Positions 53,094-62,011 of a DNA stretch of 64,000 nucleotides are shown here, piece after piece. The DNA is from Duganella aceris (GTDB lineage Bacteria > Pseudomonadota > Gammaproteobacteria > Burkholderiales > Burkholderiaceae_D), in the NCBI RefSeq assembly GCF_011090165.1, contig NZ_JAADJT010000004.1, positions 124,001 through 188,000 of the forward strand, given 5' to 3'. The position numbers and the translations under genes are program-made. The number at the start of each line of letters is the position of its first letter. The stretch's first letter is position 1. Under the pieces are notes generated by a model, which made no database searches, was not told the DNA's origin, and saw nothing but the letters and a program-made list of their open reading frames with translations.

Positions 53094-54197
53094 TAAACGC
53101 CTTGCTTGAGCGATGCCGAGATGAAGTCGTCCAGGTCGCCGTCCAGCACGCCCTTGGTATTACCGGTCTCGAAGTTGGTGCGCAGATCCTTGATGCGCGA
53201 CTGATCCAGCACGTAGGAGCGGATCTGATGACCCCAGCCGACGTCGGTCTTCGAATCTTCCAGCTTCTGCTGCTCGCTCATGCGCTTGCGCAGTTCCATC
53301 TCGTACAGCTTCGCCTTCAGCATTTCCATTGCCTCGGCCTTGTTGCGGTGCTGCGAGCGGTCGTTCTGGCACTGCACGACGATGCCGGACGGGCCGTGCG
53401 TCAGACGCACCGCGGAGTCGGTTTTATTGATGTGCTGACCGCCGGCGCCGGACGCGCGGTAGGTATCGATGCGCAGGTCGGCGGGGTTGATCTCGATGTC
53501 GATCGAATCATCCACTTCCGGGTACACGAACAGCGACGTGAACGAGGTGTGGCGGCCGTTGGCCGAGTCGAACGGCGACTTGCGCACCAGGCGGTGCACG
53601 CCGGTCTCGGTGCGCAGGAAGCCGTAGGCGTACTCGCCCTCGACCTTGATGGTGGCGGTCTTGATGCCGGCCACCTCGCCGTCGGACTGCTCCATGATCT
53701 CGACCTTGAAGCCCTTGCGGTCGGCGTAGCGCAGGTACTGGCGCAGCAGCATCGACGCCCAGTCCTGGGCCTCGGTGCCGCCGGCGCCGGCCTGGATGTC
53801 GATGAAGCAGTTGTTCGGGTCCATCGGATTGTTGAACATCCGGCGGAACTCCATGCCTTCGATGACCACGCGCACGGCTTCCGCGTCGACGATCAGCGCT
53901 TCCAGCGTGTCGTCGTCGCCTTCTTCCTTGGCCATGGCGAACAGGTCGCCCATGTCTTTAAGGTCGGTGTCGGCCTTGGTCAAGGCGAACACGATCGCTT
54001 CCAGGGATTTCTTTTCCTTGCCGAGGTCCTGCGCCTTTTTAGGGTCGTTCCAGACGGCAGGGTCTTCCAGCTCTTCGTTTACTTGTTCGAGTTTCTCTGA
54101 CTTTTTATCGAAGTCAAAGATACCTCCGAAGTTCGGCTTCGCGCGCCGTGAGGTCGCTGAGCAGGGCGGAGAGGGAGTTGATGCGTTCGGCTTCCAT
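53093..54197 (-). CDS. prfB: Peptide chain release factor 2, with programmed +1 frameshift
   Basis: RF2 ends translation at UGA and UAA. The gene is in two frames: codons 1-27 read from 54197 to 54117, and the rest from 54115 to the stop at 53093, giving 367 residues (E. coli has 365). At the junction the message reads CTT TGA C after an internal GGAGG, the classical autoregulatory site where low RF2 causes a +1 shift. The stop-codon-reading SPF tripeptide is at 207-209 and the catalytic GGQ at 252-254. It is not a pseudogene. Confidence 0.97.
54114..54119 (-). promoter_or_regulatory. Programmed +1 frameshift site of prfB
   Basis: On the minus strand CTT (54119-54117) is followed by the in-frame stop TGA (54116-54114); skipping the T gives GAC and the long frame. 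An internal GGAGG just upstream acts as the stimulating Shine-Dalgarno element. Confidence 0.95.
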
Positions 54198-54234
54198 GGT
54201 TTTCTTCTTTTCTATGGCTACAATCAAACCTCGG

Positions 54235-54240
54235 ATTATA
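54235..54240 (-). promoter_or_regulatory. Candidate -10 box of prfB
   Basis: A perfect TATAAT on the minus strand lies 38 bp before the prfB start. No good -35 box is seen. Confidence 0.4.
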
Positions 54241-54420
54241 CCCTAGCCGGCGGCACTCTCCCAGCGCCGCGCGGCGACAGGGAAAAGCTGACATTTTCAC
54301 CACAAAACAACAAAAATATTGTGCTTTCTACTTAAATGCTTGATCCAAAGAAACCCGCTGCGTATGATGTTGCGCATCGGTCCGTTGCCTAAAAAACCGC
54401 AACTTTTTTTTGGTTGATCC

Positions 54421-56424
54421 ATGCGTTTAGCGTATTTTGCGTTGCCCACTCTGCTGATCGGCTGTTCCAGCCTGCCGCACGGTGTCGTGCCGCCGGTCGG
54501 CACCGAGGCCACGCTGGCGCTGCTGGAGACCACGGATCTGCACGCGAATGTGCTGGGTTACGACTATTACAAGCTGCAGGCCGATCCTTCGATCGGCCTG
54601 GAGCGCACCGCGACCTTGATCAGGCAGGCGCGCGCCGAATTCCCCAACAATCTGCTGCTCGACAACGGCGACGCGCTGCAAGGCACGGCGCTGGCCGACT
54701 ACCAGGCGCTGGTCAAGCCGGTCGCCTGCGACCAGACGGTGGCGATCTACAAGGCCATGAACCAGCTGGGCGTCGACGGCGCCGGCATCGGCAACCACGA
54801 ATTCAATTACGGCCTGGCCTATCTGAGCCAGGTGACCGGCAACCGTTTCGACGTCGACGGCGTGCCGGCCGACGCGCCGCGCTGCGCCGGCCCGAACTTC
54901 CCCATCGTGCTGGCGAACATCTACAGCCTGAAGACCAGGCGGCCGCTGTTCGAACCGTTCCGCATCCTGACGCGCGAGATCGCCGCCGCCGGGCCGGATG
55001 GCAAGCCGCTGAAGGCGTCGATCAAGGTCGGCATCATCGGCTTCGCGCCGCCGGGCGTGCTGTCGTGGGACAAGCGCTGGCTGGACGGCAAAGTCTACGC
55101 CGAAGGCGTGCGCGAATCGGCCGAGAAGTACATCCCGCAGATGCGCGCGCAGGGCGCCGACATCGTGGTCGCCATCTCGCACGGCGGCATCTCCGGCGCG
55201 CCGTACACGCCGGAGATGGAAAACGCCAATTACTACCTGGCGCAGGTGCCGGGCGTGGACGCGATGCTGATCGGTCACGCCCACCTGCCGTTCCCCAACG
55301 CCGCCAGCACCACGCCCGGCTTCAACCTGCCGGAGGTGGACAAGGTCAAGGGCACGGTGCGCGGCGTGCCCGCCGTGATGGCCAACCTGTGGGGCAAGCA
55401 CCTGGGTGTGATCGGCCTGCACCTCGCCTACGACGGCAAGGCCTGGGTCATCGACAAAAGCCGCACCACGGTCGAGGCGCGCGGCACGCAGAATCCGGAC
55501 CGCAGCTACGTCGCCGCCGATCCCGCCATCGGCGCGCTGATCGCCGACGAGCACGCGGCCACCATCCGCTACGTGCAAACGCCGGTCGGCAGCAGCGATT
55601 TCCGCATGGCGTCGTACTTCGCCGATGTGGGCGACGTCAGCGCCATCGAGCCGGTCAACCAGGCGCAGACCGCCTACGTGCGGGACTTCGTCAAGGCCAG
55701 CATGCCGCAGTACGCGGCGCTGCCGGTGCTGTCGATGGCGTCGCCGTTCAAGACCGGCGCGGCCGGCGTCGGCGACTACACCGACGTCAAGGCGGGCGGG
55801 CTGGCGCTCAACAACGCCGCCGACCTGTATCTGTATCCGAACGCGCTGCACGCGGTGAAGATAGACGGCGCCGGCCTCAAGGCCTGGCTGGAAAAGGCGG
55901 CCGAGCGCTTCAACCGGATCGACCCGTCCAGCGCCGCGCAGCAGGAGCTGGTCAACACCGCCTTCGCCGGCTACAACTTCGACATGCTGACCAGCGCCGA
56001 CGTCACCTATCAGATCGACGTCACCAAGCCGCTCGGCCAGCGTATCACCGCCTTGCACTATAAAGGTGCGGCGATCGCGCCGTCGCAGGAATTCCTGGTC
56101 GCGACCAATAACTACCGGGCCAGCGGCGGCGGCGGATTCCCCGGCCTGGACGGCGGCAAGACCGTGCTGGCCGCGCCGGATTCCAGCCGCGATGTGCTGA
56201 TCGCCTACATCCGCGACACCAAACAATTGACGCGCGCGCGCAACGGCGCCACCCGCAGCTGGCGTTTCGCGCCGGTGGCGACCAAAGGCGCGGTGGTGTT
56301 CCACTCGGCGCCGGGCATGCTGCAGCTGGCGCGTGAGGCGGGCCTGAAGTCGGTCACGCAACTCAAACAGGACGATGGCGGCGGCAAGGGCTTTGCCTTG
56401 TACGCCATCGATTTGTCGCAATGA
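54421..56424 (+). CDS. cpdB: 2',3'-cyclic-nucleotide 2'-phosphodiesterase / 3'-nucleotidase, lipoprotein form
   Basis: This 667-residue metallophosphatase of the 5'-nucleotidase family scavenges nucleotides outside the inner membrane. The N-terminal metallophosphoesterase domain has the metal ligands in TTDLHAN, LLDNGDALQG, GIGNHEFNYG, SHGGIS and GHAHLP, and a C-terminal 5'-nucleotidase domain binds the substrate. The short N-terminus ends in the lipobox LLIGC (Cys15) followed by Ser, suggesting an outer-membrane lipoprotein rather than the soluble periplasmic form of E. coli. Confidence 0.93.
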   Translation: MRLAYFALPTLLIGCSSLPHGVVPPVGTEATLALLETTDLHANVLGYDYYKLQADPSIGLERTATLIRQARAEFPNNLLLDNGDALQGTALADYQALVKPVACDQTVAIYKAMNQLGVDGAGIGNHEFNYGLAYLSQVTGNRFDVDGVPADAPRCAGPNFPIVLANIYSLKTRRPLFEPFRILTREIAAAGPDGKPLKASIKVGIIGFAPPGVLSWDKRWLDGKVYAEGVRESAEKYIPQMRAQGADIVVAISHGGISGAPYTPEMENANYYLAQVPGVDAMLIGHAHLPFPNAASTTPGFNLPEVDKVKGTVRGVPAVMANLWGKHLGVIGLHLAYDGKAWVIDKSRTTVEARGTQNPDRSYVAADPAIGALIADEHAATIRYVQTPVGSSDFRMASYFADVGDVSAIEPVNQAQTAYVRDFVKASMPQYAALPVLSMASPFKTGAAGVGDYTDVKAGGLALNNAADLYLYPNALHAVKIDGAGLKAWLEKAAERFNRIDPSSAAQQELVNTAFAGYNFDMLTSADVTYQIDVTKPLGQRITALHYKGAAIAPSQEFLVATNNYRASGGGGFPGLDGGKTVLAAPDSSRDVLIAYIRDTKQLTRARNGATRSWRFAPVATKGAVVFHSAPGMLQLAREAGLKSVTQLKQDDGGGKGFALYAIDLSQ

Positions 56425-56969
56425 GCGGGGCGCGCATGCGGAGCATGATCGCGGCCTTGCTGCTGGCAGCGGCCGGTTCGGCCGGCATGGCCGGCGCGGC
56501 GGGCACCATCGCCGCCAATCCGGTCGAGGAAGCGCGCCTTTACCTGCGCGGCTCCGCGCGGGCGCCGGCGAATCTGCCCAAGGCCTTCCAGCTGTTCAGC
56601 GGCGCAGCCAGGACCGGCGATCCGCTGGCAGCCTATTATCTGGGCATGATGTACAAGAACGGCATGGCCGTGGCGCGCGACGCCAAAGTCGCCGCGCAGT
56701 GGCTGCAGTTCGCCGCCGACCGCCAGATGCCGGCGGCGATGTTCATGCTGGCGAATCTGTATCTCAGTGGCGACGGCGTGCCGCGCGACGACCAGGCGGC
56801 GCGACGATTGATCGAAAAAGCCGCCGATCTGGAGTATCCTGAAGCGGTGATGGCGATGGCCATCGGCCTGCGCGACGGTTCCATGGGCTTCGAGCGCAAC
56901 GAGGCGCTTGCCGAGACGCAGCTGCGCTTCGCCCACCGGGCGCTGGCGAAGCGCGCTCCGGCGATGTAA
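56421..56969 (+). CDS. Secreted Sel1-repeat (TPR-like) protein
   Basis: The 182-residue protein has a signal peptide (MSGARMRSMIAALLLAAAGSAGMAGAA) and about three Sel1 repeats, seen as A-A-x-x-LG-x-M-Y-x-x-G patterns (AYYLGMMYKNGMAVARD, AMFMLANLYLSGDGVPRDD). Sel1 proteins are helical scaffolds for protein contacts. The start overlaps the cpdB stop by 4 bp, so it may be a periplasmic partner of CpdB; that is inference. Confidence 0.82.
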   Translation: MSGARMRSMIAALLLAAAGSAGMAGAAGTIAANPVEEARLYLRGSARAPANLPKAFQLFSGAARTGDPLAAYYLGMMYKNGMAVARDAKVAAQWLQFAADRQMPAAMFMLANLYLSGDGVPRDDQAARRLIEKAADLEYPEAVMAMAIGLRDGSMGFERNEALAETQLRFAHRALAKRAPAM

Positions 56970-57187
56970 TCCCTGCACGATCCCTACACGATCCATACAC
57001 CTTATCCTTACTGCTTGCTTACATCCGCGCGGCCTTTGCGCTTGCTGCGATGCCGCACATCTATCTGTTGCTGCTGTCGTTCTACTAACCTACAATGTTT
57101 CATCGATGGGGCGACTTTCCAGCCGATTTTCCAAGCGTTTTACACCTAAGCGATTATTATAAAAACGTTGTAAACAGGAGATGACAC

Positions 57188-58345
57188 ATGAATTTCAAAT
57201 TGAAATTGCTCGTTGCAGGCATGGCACTCGGTTTCGCGGCTTCCTCCCAGGCGGCTGACCCCATCAAGATCGGCGTCGCCGGTCCGTTCACCGGCGGTTC
57301 CGCGCCGATGGGCGTATCGATGCGCGACGGCGTCAAGCTGGCGGCGGCGGAGATCAACGCCAAGGGCGGTGTGCTCGGGCGCCAGATCCAGCTGATCGAA
57401 CGCGACGACGAGGCCAAGAACGAACGCGGCGTGCAGATCGCCCAGGAACTCATCAACAAGGAAAAAGTCGCCGCCACCGTCGGCTACATCAACACCGGCG
57501 TCGCCCTGGCGTCGCAGCGCTTCTACCAGGAAGCCAAGATCCCGGTGATGAACAACGTCGCCACCGGCTCCATCATCACCCAGCAGTTCGCCAAGGAACC
57601 GGAGAACTACATCTTCCGCAATTCCGCCAACGACCAGATCCAGTCGCACATGATCATCAAGGAAGCGGTCGATAATCGCAAGTTCAAGAAGGTCGCGATC
57701 CTGGCCGACTCCACCAACTACGGCCAGCTGGGCCGCGAGGACCTGGAAAAAGCGCTGGCCGAGAAAAAAATGACGGCGGTGGCCATCGAGAAGTACAACA
57801 TCAAGGACGTCGACATGACGGCCCAGCTGTTGAAGGCCAAGCAGGCCGGCGCCGAAGTGGTGCTCACCTACGGCATCGGCCCGGAACTGGCGCAGATCGC
57901 CAACGGCATGGAAAAACTGGGCTGGAAAGTGCCGCTGATCGGCAGCTGGACCCTGTCGATGGCCAACTTCATCGACAACGCCGGCAAGAACGGCAACGGC
58001 ACCCGCATGCCGCAGACCTTCATCCAGGACGGCACCACGCCCAAGCGCAAGGCCTTCATCGACGCCTACGTCAAGGCCTACAACCCGCCGGGCGGCCGCA
58101 TGCCGTCGCCGGTGTCGGCCGCACAGGGCTATGACTCGATCTACCTGCTGGCCGCCGCCATCAAGCAGGCCGGTTCGACCGACGGTCCGAAGGTCAAGGC
58201 CGCGCTGGAGAACCTGAGCGAGAAGGTCGAAGGCGTGGTCACCACCTACGCCAAGCCTTACTCCAAGGACGACCATGAGGCGATCACCGCCGACATCACC
58301 GTCTTCGGTGAAGTCAAGGACGGCAAAGTAGTCCAGGCCAAGTAA
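57188..58345 (+). CDS. Branched-chain amino-acid ABC transporter substrate-binding protein
   Basis: This 385-residue periplasmic type I binding protein has a signal peptide (MNFKLKLLVAGMALGFAASSQA). The mature part opens with DPIKIGVAGPFTGGSAPMG and has the LivJ-type RDDEAKNERGVQIAQELINKEKV segment. It is followed by the membrane and ATPase genes of a LivHMGF system. The ligand may be leucine/isoleucine/valine or another amino acid or amide; LivJ-like proteins vary. The 218-bp gap upstream holds an 11-bp direct repeat and a TATTAT box. Confidence 0.92.
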   Translation: MNFKLKLLVAGMALGFAASSQAADPIKIGVAGPFTGGSAPMGVSMRDGVKLAAAEINAKGGVLGRQIQLIERDDEAKNERGVQIAQELINKEKVAATVGYINTGVALASQRFYQEAKIPVMNNVATGSIITQQFAKEPENYIFRNSANDQIQSHMIIKEAVDNRKFKKVAILADSTNYGQLGREDLEKALAEKKMTAVAIEKYNIKDVDMTAQLLKAKQAGAEVVLTYGIGPELAQIANGMEKLGWKVPLIGSWTLSMANFIDNAGKNGNGTRMPQTFIQDGTTPKRKAFIDAYVKAYNPPGGRMPSPVSAAQGYDSIYLLAAAIKQAGSTDGPKVKAALENLSEKVEGVVTTYAKPYSKDDHEAITADITVFGEVKDGKVVQAK

Positions 58346-58365
58346 GGCCGCGCCGCTGTAACACT

Positions 58366-58398
58366 GGCCAGACTTGAGGATTCAAGCCTGGCCTTTTT
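58366..58398 (+). terminator. Intra-operon terminator/attenuator after the binding-protein gene
   Basis: An imperfect stem GGCCAG/CTGGCC plus CTTGA/TCAAG with a GGAT loop is followed by five T residues. It lies between the binding-protein gene and livH. Partial termination here would keep the binding protein in excess over the membrane parts. Confidence 0.75.
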
Positions 58399-58425
58399 CT
58401 TATCGTCCGCAGCAAAGGTGAAATC

Positions 58426-59316
58426 ATGGAAATCCTCTTGCAACTGGTCTTCAGCGGCATCGCGCTCGGCATGATCTATGCCGTCATCGCCTTCGGCTAC
58501 CAGCTTACGTTCGCCACCTCCGGCACACTCAATTTCGGCCAGGGCGAATCGCTGATGCTCGGCGCGCTGGTCGGCCTCAGCCTGGTCGGCACCATCCACG
58601 GCGGGCCCTATATGAGCTACCTGCTGATGATTCCCCTGGTGATCGTGTTCGGCGCGCTGCAAGGCATGTTCGTCGAATGGATAGGCGTGCGGCCGGCGAT
58701 CAAGATCAAGTCGGAATTCGGCTGGATCATGTCGACCATCGCGCTGGCCATCATTTTCAAGAACGTCGCCGAGAACATCTGGGGCAAGGACGACCTGACG
58801 TTTCCGTCGCCGCTCAGCTCCGCGCCGATCAATATCCTGGGCGCCAACGTGCAGCCGATGCAGTTCGCGGTGGTGATCGGCGCGCTGGCCATGATGGCGG
58901 CGGTCGAGATCTTCAACCGCAAATCGATCTACGGCAAGGCGGTCGTCGCCACCTCCAACGACCGCGACGCGGCGGGGCTGATGGGGATTAACACCGGCGT
59001 CGTCATCACCTTTTCGTATGCGCTGTCGTCGGCGACGGCGGCCTTCGCCGGCGTGCTGGTGGCGCCATTGACGCTGACCGGCGCCACCATGGGCGCATCG
59101 CTCGGCCTGAAGGCATTCGCGGTGGCGATCATCGGCGGCCTGACCTCCGGCGTCGGCGCCATCGTCGGCGGACTGATACTGGGCATCGCCGAGACCACGA
59201 CCGGCTATTACATCTCGACCGGCTACAAGGAAGTGCCGGGATTGCTGCTGCTGTTGCTGGTGCTGGCGATCAAGCCGTCCGGCCTGTTCGGCAAAGCCGC
59301 CATCAAAAAGGTCTGA
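58426..59316 (+). CDS. livH: Branched-chain amino-acid ABC transporter permease LivH
   Basis: This 296-residue inner-membrane permease has eight or so hydrophobic segments. LivH signatures are the N-terminal GIALGMIYAVIAFGYQLTFATSGTLNFGQGE and the cytoplasmic loop around VVATSNDRDAAGLMGIN. It works with LivM in a heterodimer that forms the amino-acid channel. It lies 3 bp before the livM-livG fusion gene. Confidence 0.93.
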   Translation: MEILLQLVFSGIALGMIYAVIAFGYQLTFATSGTLNFGQGESLMLGALVGLSLVGTIHGGPYMSYLLMIPLVIVFGALQGMFVEWIGVRPAIKIKSEFGWIMSTIALAIIFKNVAENIWGKDDLTFPSPLSSAPINILGANVQPMQFAVVIGALAMMAAVEIFNRKSIYGKAVVATSNDRDAAGLMGINTGVVITFSYALSSATAAFAGVLVAPLTLTGATMGASLGLKAFAVAIIGGLTSGVGAIVGGLILGIAETTTGYYISTGYKEVPGLLLLLLVLAIKPSGLFGKAAIKKV

Positions 59317-59319
59317 TCC

Positions 59320-61269
59320 ATGAACAAGAAAATCCTCGCGGCGAGCATCGTGGGTCTGGCGGTGCTGGTGCTGTATCCGGTGCTGATTCCGAATCCGTAC
59401 TACATTCATTTGTTTGAAACCATCCTGATCTACGCCATCCTGCTGTTCGGGCTCGATATCGTGGTCGGCTACACCGGGCAGGTGTCGCTGGGCCACGCCG
59501 GCCTGTTCGGCATCGGCTCCTACGCCACCGGCGTGATGGTGTTCAAGCTGGGGGCGCCGTTCTGGGTCGCGATCCCGGTCAGCATCGGCAGCGCCGCCAT
59601 CTTCGGCGCCATCCTCGCGCTGCCGGCCTTGCGCGTCACCGGCCCGTATCTGGCGATGGTGACGCTGGCCTTCGGCACCATCATCCAGATCCTGATCAAC
59701 GAGATGACCTTCCTCACCGAAGGGCCGATGGGCTTGAAGATCACCAAGCCGCTGGTCTTCGGCCAGAAGCTCAGCGAGGTTGAGTACTACTATATGTGCG
59801 CCGCGCTGATGGTGGTGTCGCTGATCGTGGTGCACCGGATCCTGAAATCGAACCTGGGCCGCGCCTTCGAGGCGCTGCGCGACAGTCCGATCGCCTCGGA
59901 TTGCATGGGCGTGTCGGTGTACCGCTACAAGGTGTACGCCTTCATCATCAGCGCCGGCTTCGCCGGGCTGGCGGGCAGCCTGTATGCGTATTCGGAGGAG
60001 TATATTTCGCCGAACACCTACAACTTCGAGCTGACCATCCTGTTCCTGCTGGCGGTGATCATGGGCGGCCGCAAGACCCGCTCCGGATCGCTGATCGGCG
60101 CGTTGATCGTGGTGATGCTGCCTAGCCTGTTGGCGGACATTGAGCTGTTCCGCAAGATCGCCGTCGCCGCCGCCGTGCTGGGCGTGATCGGCTCCGCCTT
60201 CATGGTGGCGAAGAAGCGCTCGACGCCGCGCGACGTGCTGATTCCGCTGATCGCCACCATCGGCATGGCCGCCTTCTCCTACAAGCTGGAAAACATCGTC
60301 GACTGGCGCCTGACCGTGTTCGGCTTGATGACGCTGTTCGTGGTCTACTATCTGCAGGACGGCATCATCGGCTTCCTGTTCAGCCTTATCGGCAAAGGCG
60401 CCGTGCATGCCAAGGCGGTGGCGGCCAGCGGAGTCGAACCGTTCGACCGCGCGCAGGGCGGCAAAACCGGTGAGACGCTGCTCGACGTCGAACGCATCCT
60501 GATGCAGTTCGGCGGCCTGAAGGCGCTGAACCAGGTCGACCTGAAGGTGGCCCAAGGCTCGGTGCATGGACTGATCGGCCCCAATGGTTCGGGCAAGAGC
60601 ACGATGATGAACGTGCTGACCGGGATCTACAAGCCGACCGACGGCAAGGTCTCGTTCGCGGGCGCGGTGATTTCGGGCCGTACGCCATCCGAGATCGCGC
60701 TGGGCGGCGTGGCGCGCACCTTCCAGAACGTGCAGCTGTTCGGCGAGATGACCGCCACCGAAAACGTGCTGGTCGGCCTGCACAACACCTTCAAGTCGAA
60801 CGTGCTGGACGTGATGTTGCAAACGCCGCGCTACAAGCGCGAGGAGCGCGCCGCGCGCGAACGCGCCGCCAGCATTCTGGAATTCGTCGGTCTGTCGGCG
60901 ATGGCGGACGAGGAGGCGCGCAATCTCCCGTACGGCAAACAGCGGCTGCTGGAGATCGGCCGCGCGCTCGGACTCAGCCCGCGCCTGCTGCTGCTGGACG
61001 AGCCGGCGGCCGGCCTGACCGCTCCCGACATCAAGGAGCTGATGGCGATCATCCGCAAGATCCGCGACCATGGCATCACCATCATCCTGATCGAGCACCA
61101 CATGGATGTGGTGATGGCGTTGTCCGACACCGTCACGGTGCTGGACTTCGGACAGAAGATCTGCGAAGGCGCGCCCGCGATGGTGCAATGCGATCCGAAG
61201 GTGATCGAAGCCTACCTGGGCGGCAGCAGCGAAGAACACGGTGGAACCACGGCGCCGGCGGCGCATTAA
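59320..61269 (+). CDS. Fused LivM permease-LivG ATPase of a branched-chain amino-acid ABC transporter
   Basis: The 649-residue protein joins two subunits that are usually separate. Residues 1-350 form LivM (GLDIVVGYTGQVSLGHAGLFGIGSYA and about ten hydrophobic segments). After a linker of about 40 residues, residues 388-640 form LivG: Walker A GPNGSGKST near residue 420, signature NLPYGKQRLLEIGRALG, Walker B LLLLDEPAAGLTAPD and switch IEHHMD. Fusion fixes a 1:1 ratio of permease to ATPase. The separate LivF downstream would complete the ATPase heterodimer. Confidence 0.93.
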   Translation: MNKKILAASIVGLAVLVLYPVLIPNPYYIHLFETILIYAILLFGLDIVVGYTGQVSLGHAGLFGIGSYATGVMVFKLGAPFWVAIPVSIGSAAIFGAILALPALRVTGPYLAMVTLAFGTIIQILINEMTFLTEGPMGLKITKPLVFGQKLSEVEYYYMCAALMVVSLIVVHRILKSNLGRAFEALRDSPIASDCMGVSVYRYKVYAFIISAGFAGLAGSLYAYSEEYISPNTYNFELTILFLLAVIMGGRKTRSGSLIGALIVVMLPSLLADIELFRKIAVAAAVLGVIGSAFMVAKKRSTPRDVLIPLIATIGMAAFSYKLENIVDWRLTVFGLMTLFVVYYLQDGIIGFLFSLIGKGAVHAKAVAASGVEPFDRAQGGKTGETLLDVERILMQFGGLKALNQVDLKVAQGSVHGLIGPNGSGKSTMMNVLTGIYKPTDGKVSFAGAVISGRTPSEIALGGVARTFQNVQLFGEMTATENVLVGLHNTFKSNVLDVMLQTPRYKREERAARERAASILEFVGLSAMADEEARNLPYGKQRLLEIGRALGLSPRLLLLDEPAAGLTAPDIKELMAIIRKIRDHGITIILIEHHMDVVMALSDTVTVLDFGQKICEGAPAMVQCDPKVIEAYLGGSSEEHGGTTAPAAH

Positions 61270-61278
61270 GGACAGCAC

Positions 61279-62001
61279 ATGCTATCGATCACCAATCTGC
61301 AAGCGTCGTACGGCAAAGTGGAAGTCCTGCACGGCATCTCGCTGGAAGTCCCGAAGGGCAAGCTGGTGACGCTGATCGGCTCCAACGGCGCCGGCAAGAC
61401 CACCACCATGCGCGCCATCTCCGGCATGATCAAGCCGAAGGGCGGCAAGGTCACGCTGGACGGCAAGGACATCACCGGCGCCGATTCGCACAAGATCGCG
61501 CGCGCGGGTCTGGCGCATTCGCCGGAAGGGCGGCGCGTGTTCGCCTCGATGACGGTCACCGACAACCTGCTGCTGGGCGCCTTCCCGCGGTTCACCCGCG
61601 CGCGGCCCAAGGGCGACATCAAGCACGACCTGGAAAAGGCGCTGGAACTGTTCCCGCGCCTGAAGGAGCGGCAAGGGCAGCTGGCCGGTACGCTGTCCGG
61701 CGGCGAGCAGCAGATGCTGGCGATGGCGCGCGCCATCATGCTCAATCCCGACGTGGTGCTGCTGGACGAACCGTCGATGGGCCTGGCGCCGATCCTGGTG
61801 GAGGAAGTGTTCCGCATCATCCAGCGGCTGAAGTCCGAAGGCGTGACGATGCTGCTGGTGGAACAATTCGCCGCCGCCGCGCTGAACGTCGCCGACTACG
61901 GCTATGTGCTGGAAAACGGCAGCATCTCAGTCCACGGCCCCGCCGAAAGTCTGAAAACCGACCCCAAAGTCATCGCCGCCTACCTCGGCGGCGGCCACTG
62001 A
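61279..62001 (+). CDS. livF: Branched-chain amino-acid ABC transporter ATPase LivF
   Basis: This 240-residue ATPase has Walker A GSNGAGKTT, the LivF motif HSPEGRRVFASMTV, signature LSGGEQQMLAMARAIM and Walker B VVLLDEPSMGLAP. It pairs with the LivG half of the fusion protein. It starts 9 bp after that gene and ends the operon; its stop lies 13 bp from the left inverted repeat of the RAYT element. Confidence 0.95.
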   Translation: MLSITNLQASYGKVEVLHGISLEVPKGKLVTLIGSNGAGKTTTMRAISGMIKPKGGKVTLDGKDITGADSHKIARAGLAHSPEGRRVFASMTVTDNLLLGAFPRFTRARPKGDIKHDLEKALELFPRLKERQGQLAGTLSGGEQQMLAMARAIMLNPDVVLLDEPSMGLAPILVEEVFRIIQRLKSEGVTMLLVEQFAAAALNVADYGYVLENGSISVHGPAESLKTDPKVIAAYLGGGH

Positions 62002-62011
62002 CCCCCGGGGC

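Noticed and set aside
53093..54197. prfB read as a pseudogene because of the early TGA
   Set aside because: The TGA is the programmed recoding site and the long frame continues intact with SPF and GGQ motifs.
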